Assembly (NCBI RefSeq): GCF_027409185.1
Contig: NC_084462.1
Location: forward strand, 21,675,577 to 21,739,576
Direction of reading: 5' to 3'
Length of the DNA stretch: 64,000 nucleotides
Source of the DNA: Cynocephalus volans
Taxonomy: Eukaryota > Chordata > Mammalia > Dermoptera > Cynocephalidae
Position 1 is the stretch's first letter; the number at the start of each line of letters is the position of its first letter. The notes below the pieces were generated by a model that did no database searches, was not told where the DNA came from, and worked only from the letters and a program-made list of their open reading frames with translations. Of this stretch, positions 25,401-37,000 are shown in pieces. The position numbers were made by a program, and so were the translations under genes.

Positions 25401-28400
25401 TAACATAGCCTCCGTGTTGCTTATGACAACATATTTACCATTTAATAGTAACACAGCAAATTGCAAAAAGCTTATCTAGTTAGGCTGAGATCAGATACAA
25501 GTGTATACCTACCATCAATCATAAAGCACACAGCTGCACTCATGGCCTGGGGAAAGGAAAAAAGCCAAAGATTATACAATGGTACAAAAAAGGGGACTTA
25601 AATATAACAACTGAATGCAGTGACCTTGTTTAAGTCTTGATTTGAACAAACCAACTGTAAAAAGATACTTTTGGTCAACTGGAGCATTCTGGATACAGAC
25701 TGAATATTAGATGATATAGGGAAGTATTGTTTATTTTGTCATATGTGATAATGGTATTATGGTTATGTTACAATAGATGTCTTCATCAGTCAGAGATGCG
25801 AATGGAAGTATTCACGAGTAAAATGACATGATTTAAAATGCTCCAGCAAACAAAACAAAACATAGCACGCAAAGGGGACAGATGAAAGATTAGCATCTTG
25901 TTAATTTAGCTGTGTGATAGGTACTTGGGGTTCATTATTCTAGTCTGTGTATATTTAACAATTTCCATAAGAACAAGTTAAAAAAGATAGCAAATTGATG
26001 TCATCTTGTCCCACTTTATTATAGTAAATAACAGCCACCTACAGCAACCAAGACTATAAATAAAGTAACCAAAAATGTTTAAAATTAAAATTTATCAAAG
26101 CAATGTATAGCGTTAAAAAGGGTCAAATAGAACTTGTAAACTTTTATGATAAAAAGCAATAGACTTCCTTCTCTGAGCCCTGCTCACCTGGCAACCACTT
26201 CTGAATGTTTTTAGACAACATGGTTATACCACTGTTTAACTTATCACCTTTAGATGTTGTAATGACCTCCTACTCATGTCACATGGGTGTGACCCCTCAT
26301 CTGTCCTCCCCTGCAGTTTACAGCCATTCTACTTCCCCAGCTGGCCACCTTACAACTTTAAATCACTCATTTCTCGTTCTATGGGTCCCAGGCATAAGCT
26401 CCTGAATTGCTACCTTTGAATGAGAACATTTACATTCCAATCTGTCCCTGCAGCTCTTCTCACCTCCACCTCTCAGCCTCTATCAGCTGTACTTTCATTT
26501 TTACACGGTCAATGTTAATAACATTTACTGTATAACTAAATCATAATTATAATTTGCCTATAAATAGGTTGCAAAACTGGTGGCTTACAGGCCAGTTCCA
26601 TACAATATATGTGTTTTCTTTGTGTATAAAATAATTTTGACTTTAGCTGCCAACTAGTTTTATACCCAAATCCCAATTTCCACTCTCCCGAAATCTGAGG
26701 AGATCTGGAACCACTGGATCTACACTCCCCCAGGTACCACCTGGTAGATTTTTGAATGGCAGATCTGAGTGGTGGCTGGCTTCCTTGGGACACATTCAAT
26801 TCCATGTGTCACAGTCTGCACTACTCACTACTGAAGACCGATCCAGCCCTAGGTCTAACTTCTGCAGGGTTTCTGTAGGCATTTGAGTGTGTGACCCCTT
26901 GACCCCTTTAAGATACAGGTTGATTTCTTTAATGTGCCTTTTAAGTCTCTACTTATAAACTTAAAGAATTTTGAATATATTTTTAAAGTACATGCTATAA
27001 AGAATCCACAGAGTATCACATTCCCAACTGTCAACTCATGGACAATCCTGCCTTATTCACTTTCCTTATCCACATATTAATTTCAGACATCCTATCATCT
27101 AATCCATACACATTTCAGTAGGTAGGAAGCATTTCCAGAATGGTGGCATGAGGAGCTCTACAGACTGTCTCCCCAGGCAAACACCATAATTGAAGAAAAT
27201 TACAAAAAACTACCATTTAAGTATCCTTAGGGCAGACAGCAAATGAGAAATATTTATTCAAGAAAATCTACTAAATCTCTGTATGAACAGAGACAGTCTT
27301 TATAGCTGTTCATATGGAGATTCAGAAGACAGATCTCAAATCAATAACCTAACCTTCCATCTTAAGATCCTGGGAAAAAAGAATAGCAAACTAAACCTAA
27401 AGTAAACAGAAGGAAGATTAGAGCAGAAATAAATTAAATAAAAAAGAGAAAAACAGGAAAAAATAGATGAAACCAAAAGTTAGTTCTCCAAAAATATCAA
27501 CAAAATTGAAAAATCTTGCTAGACTATAGACCAAGAAAAAGAGAGAAGACTCAAATCACTAAAATCGGGAATGAAAGAAGAGACATCACTATTGACTTTA
27601 TAGAGGAAAAAAGGAGTATAAGGCTATACATATGCTCCTCCACTTACAAGGCTTATATCTGATAAACCCGTCATAAACTGAAAATATCGTATGTTGAATA
27701 TGTGCTTGATACACCTAATCTACCGAACATCATAGCTTTGCCTAACCTACCTTAAACGGGCTCAGAACGCTTACATTAGCCCACAGTTGGGTGAAATCAT
27801 TTAACACAAAGCCTATTTTATATTCAAGTGTTGAATATCTCATGTAATTGATTGAATACTGTACTGAAAGTGAAAGACAATGACTGTATGGGTATGCAAA
27901 GTACAGTACTACTGAATGCATATCGCTTTTGCACCATTGTAAAATTGAAAAATCCTAAATTAAACCATTGTACGTTGGGGACTGTCTCTGTATAAAGCTA
28001 TGAAAAACTGTACACCAACAAACTGAATAACTTAAATGAAACTAACAAATTCCTAGAAAGACACAAACTACTGAAACTAACTCAAGAAGAAATAGAAAAT
28101 CAGAATAGACTTATAACAAATTGAGTAATAATTTTAAAACTTCCTGCAAAGAAAAGCCCAGTGCAGATGGTTTTACTGTGAATTTTACCAAACATTTAAA
28201 GAAGAATTAACACCAATCCTTCACAAAGTCTTCCAAAAAACAGGAGGAGAAAATACTTCTCAACTTATCTTATGAGGCCAGCAGTACTCTCATACCAAAA
28301 TCAGACAAAGATAGAAGAAAACTACAAGCCAATATCCCTTTTAGCCCCATGTAGTATCAGCTCAATCTCTGGAGGGCTGGAGACTAAGGTCGGTCACGTG

Positions 28401-31051
28401 GGTGGTCAGTTGTGCCTGTGTGGCCAATCCCCAATAACAACTCAGGACATCAAGGCTCTGGTGAGCTTCCCTGGATGGCAATACTCCACAAATATTGTCA
28501 CACATCATTGCTGAGAGAAACAGATGCAGTGCTGTCCACACAACTCCACTGGAAGAGAACTGGAAGCTTGCACCTGGTGACTCCAGAACTCTGCCCCAAG
28601 CACCTCTTCCCTGTGCATTTTAATTTGAATTCTTTCACTTTAATCAACTGTGTGTATAAAGGCTTTTTCTGAGTCCTGTAGTCCCTTCTAGTGAAATACT
28701 GAACCTAAAGGTGGTCTTGGGGACCCCCAAGCTAGTAGTTAGTGTCAAAAGTGAGGATGGTCTTAGGGACTCCTGAAATTTGAGACTAGAAACCACTGAA
28801 CTGTATATTTTAAATGGGTGAACCATATGGAATGTAAATTATATCTCAATAAAGCTATTAAAAAAAAGATAAGGACTCTTTAACATAACCATAATCCTAT
28901 TATCACACCTAAAATTATATCTATAGGTTGGTTCTAAAAATAAAAATGCAATAAACATATTGCACCAGGCTCACTGAGAGTTCAAAGTCATTAACCTTGA
29001 GCCATTCAAAGGAGAGTGATTTTAGCTTGATAGACAAATGGACTTTTTCCCTGCTCCAATCACTGCTCTAAATTATACCTCATTTTAGTTTGGTTCATTT
29101 TTGAACCGCATCTTGTATGTTTTCCCTGGAATTCTCCCTTTCCCCTGCCACTCTTCATCACATCCCACCTTTAACTGAATCCCTAAAGCAGACCATTTTA
29201 TGAATGAAGCACCTTCTTATTCTGAAGCCCTTGACCCCAAGAGCCCTCCCTCCTCCTCTTCCACTGTGGAGGTATTTGAGGTGATGAGTTCATTAGGAGA
29301 CTCATCTTGAGCCTTCCTTTTACTGTTCTCATGGGTAGAATCACTGTTTTAGATCCCAAGGTGTTCTCTTTCTTGGTTTATGCACTTATTCTGCTGGGAG
29401 ACAACCTCGTGCCATATGCTGAGAAAGGATGCGTGACAGCAACCTTTTGGAGACCTTTCATGTTTAATATGTCTTCTGTCTCACCTGTGATTGATAGCTT
29501 GGCTTGGCAAAGAAGTCTACACTGAAAATAATTTCCTCTCAAAACTTAGACAGTCTCTCTTCCATTGTCACCTAACACCTGGCGCTGGATATGAAACTGC
29601 TGATACCAGTTATATTTTTGTTCTTTTATAGGTGACCTGAATTTTCCTTCTAGCTTTTAGGATCTTCTCTTTATATTTCTCAAATTGCCCAATGTTGGGT
29701 GTAGGTGTGGTTCTTTTTTTTTTTTTTTTTACTGTGCTAGACATTCAGTCTTTTCAATATGAATAACTATGCTGCCCTTTAGCTAGGCATTTTCTGATAT
29801 TACTTTACTAATTTCCCCTTCTCTACTTTCTGCTAATCAGATGTCGAAATTCCTGAATTAATCCTCTATCTCTCTCACCTTTCCTCCTAGATTTTTATCT
29901 CTTGTCATTTTATCCTATATTCTGGAGCAGGCCAACTTATCTTTAACCCTTCTAATGAATTTCTTATGTCAAAATTATATTTTCAGCAGGGGGGAATGAG
30001 AAACTATTGCTTAGTGGATATAGAGTTTCTATTTGGGATGGTGAAAAAGTTTTGGAAATAGATAATGATAATGATTGCACAACATTGGGAATATACTTAA
30101 TGCCACTTAAAGTGGTTAAAATGGCAAATCTTTTATGATATAACCACAGTAAAAAATATTTTAAAATTATATTTCCAATTAACCTGAGTTTAACACAGCC
30201 TGGACTCTTTCATATCATCCTGTTTCAGTTTTATAGATACAACTTCTCTAATTAGTGAATACTAATTTTTGAAAGTTCTGGTCTATTATCAGAATTATTT
30301 TTATTTCTTTCAGGACCTACAGTTTTGTTTTTCCGATCATATTTAAGAATGAGAGAACCGGGCCCGAGCCCGTGGTGCACTCGGGAGAGTGCGGCACTGG
30401 GAGTGCAGCGACGCTCCCGCGGCGGGTTTGGATCTTCTACAGGAATGGCCGGTGCACTCACTGGCTGAGTGCCGGTCACGAGACAGACAAAAAAAAAAAA
30501 AAAAAAAAAAAGAATGAGAGAACCGAAAAACTGATCGGGGGTGGGGGGAGGCTTCACGTCGAGAGTAGGATGAAAGTAGCAGTTATGCTGGGCACACAGG
30601 AATGCCAGAATGAGAAGGGCCTTATTCTCAGGTACAGATAACCACATTAGCTACTCTAGGTCTCTCCAGATTGTTTCCTTTCTTTAAGTAGACACTCAAT
30701 TTTCACACAGGGTAGGTGCTTAGCTGCAGACCAGTCTGTGTGTAAGGATGGTATCTTAGTCCATTTTCTGTTACTTATAACAGAATACCTAAAACTGGGT
30801 AATTTATAAAGAAACAACGTATTTTTTACAGTTTTGAAGGCTGGGAAGTCCAAAGTCAAGGGGGTGTACCTGGAAAGCCTTCTTTTTTTTTTTTTTAATT
30901 TTATTTTGTCAATATACATTGTGGCTGATTATTGCTCCCCCTCACCAAAACCTCCCTCCCTTCTCCCCCCCCCAACAATGTCCTTTTCTGTTTGCTTGTC
31001 GTATCAACTTCAAGTAATTGTGGTTGTTATATCTTCTCCCCCCCCCCCTGG

Positions 31052-31091
<40 letters not shown>

Positions 31092-34000
31092 TTATATATT
31101 AATTTTTAGCTCCCACCAATAAGTGAGAACATGTGGTATTTCTCTTTCTGTGCCTGACTTGTTTCACTTAATATAATTCTCTAGAGGTCCATCCATGTTG
31201 TTGCAAATGGCAGTATTTCATTCGTTTTTATAGCTAAGTAGTATTCCATTGTCTGGAAAGCCTTCTTGCTGGCGGGAACTCTCTGCAGAGTCCTGAAACA
31301 GGCACAGGGCATCACAGGATGAAGGGGCTTTTATTTTTTAATAAAAATTTGGAAAGCTTACAGCCTACCCATATAAGGAGCAAAAAAGGCCAATTAGGAA
31401 GAGAGTACTAGGGTTGCTGCTGAAAACAGGTTAAGAGATCAGCGCTGATAGAAGGTGCTGTCCATCAGGACAATTGGAAAAGGACCCTGCAGGCATTTTA
31501 CTGATCTTTGAGGCTGCCCTTCCCACCACAGGCAGAGGCCTAGGATGGCAAAATGGTTTCTGAGGACCTGCCCTAGGACTTGCTTGCCACAGGCTCCTCC
31601 ACAAGCTCCCTGCCCAGGGCCACATCAGGACTCTGCTCCCCAAGTCAGCTGCCCCAGCTGTGGCTAAAATGGCCCCAGGTGACTGGACCCAAGTTTAGGA
31701 AGGAAGTTGTAAGTCTTGGAGTAGCAGCCTCCACTGAGATTTCAAAAGATGTATGGAAAAGCTTGGGGGCCCAAGCATAGACTTCTCACAGTGGTGGAGT
31801 GACCACAAAGAGCTTCCACTAGGGCAGTACCCAGCAGAAATGTGGGGTCAGAGTTGCTGCAGTGTCCCCACCAGGGCCATGCCTAGTGGAGCCATGGGAG
31901 CTGGATCACCACTGACACCCCAGAACTGTACAGCTACCAGCATGCAAAGCCAGCCTGGAAGAACTGGAAGGACTAAGTTCAGCAAAGCCATAAGGGTAGA
32001 GCTGCCTCAGGCCTTGGAGGCCCAACACCACACCAGTGTGCAGAGGATGCCAGACATGGAGTCAAGGGAGATTATTCTTCAGCTTTAAGATCTAATGTCT
32101 GCCCTGCTGAGTTTTAAACTTGCTTTGGGCTTTCTTCTTTTCTGTTGCCCCTTTTTGGAATGGGAATATGTACCCTATGTGTGTCCCACCATTATGTCTT
32201 GAAAGTAGATAAATTGTTTTGATTTCATAGATGGGACTTTTGAGCTAATGCTAGAACAAGCTAAGACTTTAGGGCTATGGGGATGGAATAAATGTATTTG
32301 TGTGTGAGAAGGACATGAGTTTTCGGGGGGCCAGGGGCACAATGCTATGGTTTGGATGTCTGTCTCCTTCAAAGCTCATTTTGAAACTTAATCCCCATTT
32401 TAAGAGTATTAAGAGGGTAATCCAACTATGGCCTTTAAGTGGTGATTGGATCATGAGGGCTATGCATGGATTAATGGATTATCATGGGAGTAGACTGGGG
32501 GCTTTATAAGGCGAAGAAGAGAGCATGTGGACCTGCTCTTGCCCTCTTGCCATGTAATTCCCTGTGCTGTTTTGGACTCTGCAGAGTCCCCACCAGAAAG
32601 AAGGCCCTCACTAGTTATGCCCCTTCATCCCTGGATTTCCATCCTCCAAAACTATTAAGAAATTTTTGTATAAATTACCCAGTTTCAGGTATTCTGTTAT
32701 AAGGGACAGAAAACAGACCAAGACAGATGGGGAAAAGTTTACATACAACACTTTACTTACTCCCCAATCTCCCCAGGCCACCTCCCACTCCTGACTCCTC
32801 AGGGGATTGTCTCCAATCAAAGAGTTTCTCTGGGCTTCCAAAAGGCAGGTGGGCTCTGGCCTTAGCACACTGTCGCCATTCATATTCTAGGGCAAAGCTT
32901 CCTCCAGTCTCTTCTGTAAGGCATCACTCCTACAACTCCTTCCTATCTGCCAGACAGTTACAGGATTCCCTCCCTCATTCTTCTGTTGGATTGAGCAGGA
33001 CTGAAGCCATGTTGGGACCTAAAACTGCATGAGCTCCAAAAGTTTTTAAAAGGATACAGTCTTTTTCTTGGCATGCATTTCTCTGAGTTCCCTCTTTTCA
33101 CATGGTTATTTGATACTTTGAATCTTGGTTATGGGGCAAGATGACATTATTTACATGAATGTAAAGTTGTTTTCTAGCTAGCCTGAAGCTGCAAACAGTG
33201 GAAAACCAAAGAAAACATCAATAAAGCTATGCTGATTCCACCCCTCCAGAGAGATCATGAGATAACAGCAAGGATGGAAGCAGAAACCAGAGTCTTGGCA
33301 AGATGGAGTCTTGGTGAGACTTTGCACCTGAGACCTTGCATGAAGCCCTTGCTACTCACATCCCCCTACCCCTGCTTTTCGTTTTCCCACGTTCCATTCC
33401 CTTGACTCCCTCTTTAAAAACCCCTCAGTAAATCTGAGTCTTGGAGATGGCTTCAGTCTGGCCATTCTTCTTCAGGTTTACCAGAGAGACAGGTTAGCCT
33501 AACATCTCTCCTCAGGTCATTGGTATTCCTAAACAAAAAATGACTTTCATTTTCACCAACATTTGACTTTTGGGTTATTTATTTTTGTCTGGGGCAGACA
33601 GCTGAACCTGTATGCCTGGTGTCAAATTTTGGGAAGATTCAGCCAGAAGCTGAGTAGGTCTGGTATCAAATTTTTGCAAGCCAAGCCAGGAGCTGAGTAC
33701 CTTGGGGGGCCTAGCCCCCCCACTTCTGTGGGAGTGAGGCTGGGTCTGCCTGCGGGTGCCAGCTGCCTGTGGTAGGCCAGCCCCATGGCTGGGATTTTTG
33801 TAACTTTCCCTGATGTTCCAGTGGTGGCATAACCACTGATTTCCCACCTTGGTTGGTGAAGGAGGCAGTATTAGTGAGAGATTTGAGTAGTTCTGAGTTG
33901 GTAGAGACAGTAAGTCCCTTCGGGAGTCCACTTCTTCACCGTTTTGTTTGTTAAAGGTACCATCTGGGTTTGAGAAATGCCTTTTGTTTGTTAAAAGCTA

Positions 34001-37000
34001 CCATTTTGTATTTTGAGTGTGAGAAATGACTCAGGGACACAAAGCAAGCATTTTGTTTGTTTGGGAGAGCTCTCTGTGTTTAGGTCTGAGTAACTAAGTT
34101 TGTGTCTTTTGGTCATTAAAGATCTGATGACCAAAAAGAGAAAAAAAAAATTTTTCCCCCTGAGTTTCTCCTGGTAAGCCTGAGAAATAGAAACTGATCC
34201 AGAAAGCTGTAATTGGCTAAGTCTCTGGACAAAGTTTGTCTAGCTGTGCATAGAGTTCTGCAAATGTTAAAACAGAAGGCTGTTAGGGAAACAATCAAGG
34301 TCACTTAGAGATTTTGTTTTTCTTATACAATTCAGCCAGTCCTAGCTAAGTGTAAATATTTGAGAATTTAACCCAAAATTCATTTGAAACTGAAACTAAA
34401 AGGATTTTTTGAAAAAAGGGTAAAACGCTTTTTTGAAAACCAGACCACTATGAGAAATGTTTTCAGAATTATCAGCATACATTTTTGCCTGGGTTTACTG
34501 GTCAAACAAGATTATATTTGTCTCTGCTAAAGGTTTTTTTTAGTTATGAACCCAGCCTAAAACAGAATGATCTTTGATTATGCAATTTTTAGATAAATGA
34601 GGCTAATTTAGTATTGTTGATAGAAAGGAAAAAGGATGTAGGAGAACAGAAGAGATGTGAAGAAAGCTATGGACATGAAGATGTAGTTGTGCTTAGGAAG
34701 GTTATAAAAGGAAAAGAAAATACTTTTGTGTAAGAAAGCATCTTGTGTAATGAATTTTTGTCCTAGAGCAAAATGGTTATTTATGAAAGTCGAAATACAG
34801 GACAAAACAAAGTCTAAAGCAGTGTCGTGGAAGGTCTGCGTAATTTGTAATAATGGCTTGTGTGGGGTGAATTTATGAAAGAACTGTATGTGTGATTATG
34901 TTGGCTATTAGAAGAGAATAAGCTAAGTCTTTTTAAAGACTGAACTTTGATATTCAAAAGACACTGATACAGAACTAAATTTTTCCCCTATGTGAGAACA
35001 AGGTTTTCCTGAAGTATTGATCTGCTCTGAGTAAAACTGCAGGAAGTTTTGATTTTTCTCTAAAGCCACCTGCAGTCAGATTCATGGAAAAGACTATAAC
35101 AAGTACTCTTAAACACAGATTTCAAATAACTTTTAAGATCAATAAACAAAATAAACATTTTTCAGAACTCTAATAAAAAATTTGGTGCATTTATAAACTG
35201 CTAATTAAGATCAAGCAAAGTAAAAATTAATTACATGCAGTTAAATAACTGATAATCTTTTGTAATTTTCATCATTGGTTCTTAAATGTTTTGTTTTCCA
35301 GACTTAAGGAAACTTTCTTCAGCTATCTATAACTTACAGCAATTTGGTAAAACATACTTTTGTGAACAAAGACAGAAATATTTTTCTCTATTTGATTCCT
35401 CCAAAATTTGAAAATTGTGAGTATCCTTATGACTTTTATAGCAATATGGTTATTTGCATAAGTTCAATAAGAATTTGCCATCTCTTTATAACAGGATACA
35501 ATTAGAAACATTGGTTATAAAATAGCATGTCCCGGGCCGACCCTGTGCCTCACTTGGGAGAGTGCCGCGCTGGGAGCGCCAAGGCCGCGGGTTCGGATCC
35601 TATATAGGGATGGCCGGTGGACAACACCAAGCAGAGGGTTGCGATCCCCTTGCTGGTCACACAAAAAAAAAAAAAAAGAAAAGAAAAGAAAAATAAATAA
35701 ATAAAATAGCATGTCCCTTCTAAGTTCCTGTCCTCACTTCATGTTGCCCTAATTTAGCCTAACTGCTCTTTCATCTTTCCCCACAAAGGGGGATGTTAGT
35801 ACTTGGGAATAAGCTTCCCAGCACCAAGGGATCAGTCTACCTGGGAATGAGCCTTCCCACTGACAAAGAAAAGTAAGACTTTTTTCATGAGAAAATTGAT
35901 CACCAATGCTTTCATTACGAACGTTTTGATCAAAGAGGGGGAAATGATGTCTCCACAAGCAGTTCTCTAAAGAATTCAGAGCCTTGAAGGGAGGGCTCCT
36001 GACTTGGATGAGACATCCTGTTCCTAAACAAAGGATTCGTGTAAGTTCTTAAAATTGTTGATGTACCAATCAATGTAAGCCACCTGTTGTCAATCAACTG
36101 TTAAGACAATATATAAATAAATGCCCTTGGTCCCTCCAAAAACAATGTCCACCATCATGTCAAATAGTTCCATTCCAAATTAATGTTTTCATCACCAAGA
36201 CCCAGCTCAAAGCAGTAAGAGGAGTCATCTCTCCTGCTCCATAGAAATTGAAGGAAATACTGACAGTGGGGAAGTTGGAGTGAGCAGGACTGAAGCCATG
36301 TTGGGACCCAAAACCGCACGGGATCTAAAAGATTTTAAAAGGACACATTTTTTTTTTTTTTTTTTTTTTAGCATGCGTTTCTCTGAGTTCCCTCTTTTCC
36401 AAGATTATTTGATATTTTGAACCCTGGATATGGGGCAAGATGACATTATTTACATGAATGTAAAGTTGTTTTTCAACTAGCTTGAAGCTGCAAACTTGCG
36501 GACACTGGGAAACCTAGGAAGACATCAGTAAAGTTATGCTGATTCCACTCCTCCAGCAAGACCATGAGATAAAAGCAAGGATGGAAGCAGAAACCAGATG
36601 GAGTCTTGGTGAGACTTTGCACCTGAGACCTTGCATGAAGCCCTCACTACTCACATCCCCCTCCTTCCTGCTTTTCACTTTCCCATGTTCCATTCCCTCA
36701 GCCCCCTCTTTAAAAACCCCTCAGTAAATCTGAGTCATTGAGCAATGGCTTTAGTTTGGCCATTCTCCTTCAGATTTACTGGGGAGACGGCTCTAGTCTG
36801 GCCATTCTCTTTCAGGTTTACCGGAGAGATGGGTTAGTCTAACATCTCTCCTCAGGTCATTGGTATTCCTGAATAAAAGCTGACTTCCATGTTCACCAAC
36901 ATTTGACTTTTGGGTTGTTTATTTTTGTCTGGGGCAAGCAGCCTGACCTGTGTGCCCAGTAACACTTCGATGTTCATTTCCTTCCTGTTCTCCTATGGCA

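Larger units (their letters stand above)
30750..31320 (-). mobile_element. MaLR (MST-type) LTR, antisense, split by an L1
   Basis: CTTAGTCCATTTTCTGTTAC...ACCTAAAACTGGGTAATTTA is the inverted end of an MST LTR. It resumes after the L1 insertion with GCTGGCGGGAACTCTCTGCA. Confidence 0.65.
32984..36964 (+). mobile_element. LTR retroelement (endogenous-retrovirus-like), non-coding interior
   Basis: Two LTRs in direct orientation (32984-33624 and 36273-36964) start with (T/A)GTTGGA(T/G)TGAGCAGG and end GTCA or AACA. The exact 4-base target duplication CTTC (32980-32983, 36965-36968) proves one insertion. A 4-base duplication fits a class I (gammaretrovirus-like) integrase. The 2.65-kb interior has no gag, pol or env ORF that I can recognise and is AT-rich. 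It carries a CYN SINE at 35534. The element is too short for a complete provirus and is either a deleted or a non-autonomous family member, mobilised by relatives. Confidence 0.85.

Noticed and set aside
30372-30647. ORFs over the SINE at 30361
   Set aside because: Similar peptides recur at every copy of this SINE (for example 60683-60880 and 65-328); they are repeat artefacts.
31753-32088. 111-residue ORF as a gene
   Set aside because: It lies in the MaLR internal region, which resembles gag-derived non-coding sequence in all mammals.
33563-33931. Short ORFs within the LTR retroelement as gag or accessory genes
   Set aside because: They lie across the LTR/leader boundary, occur on both strands and show no retroviral motif.
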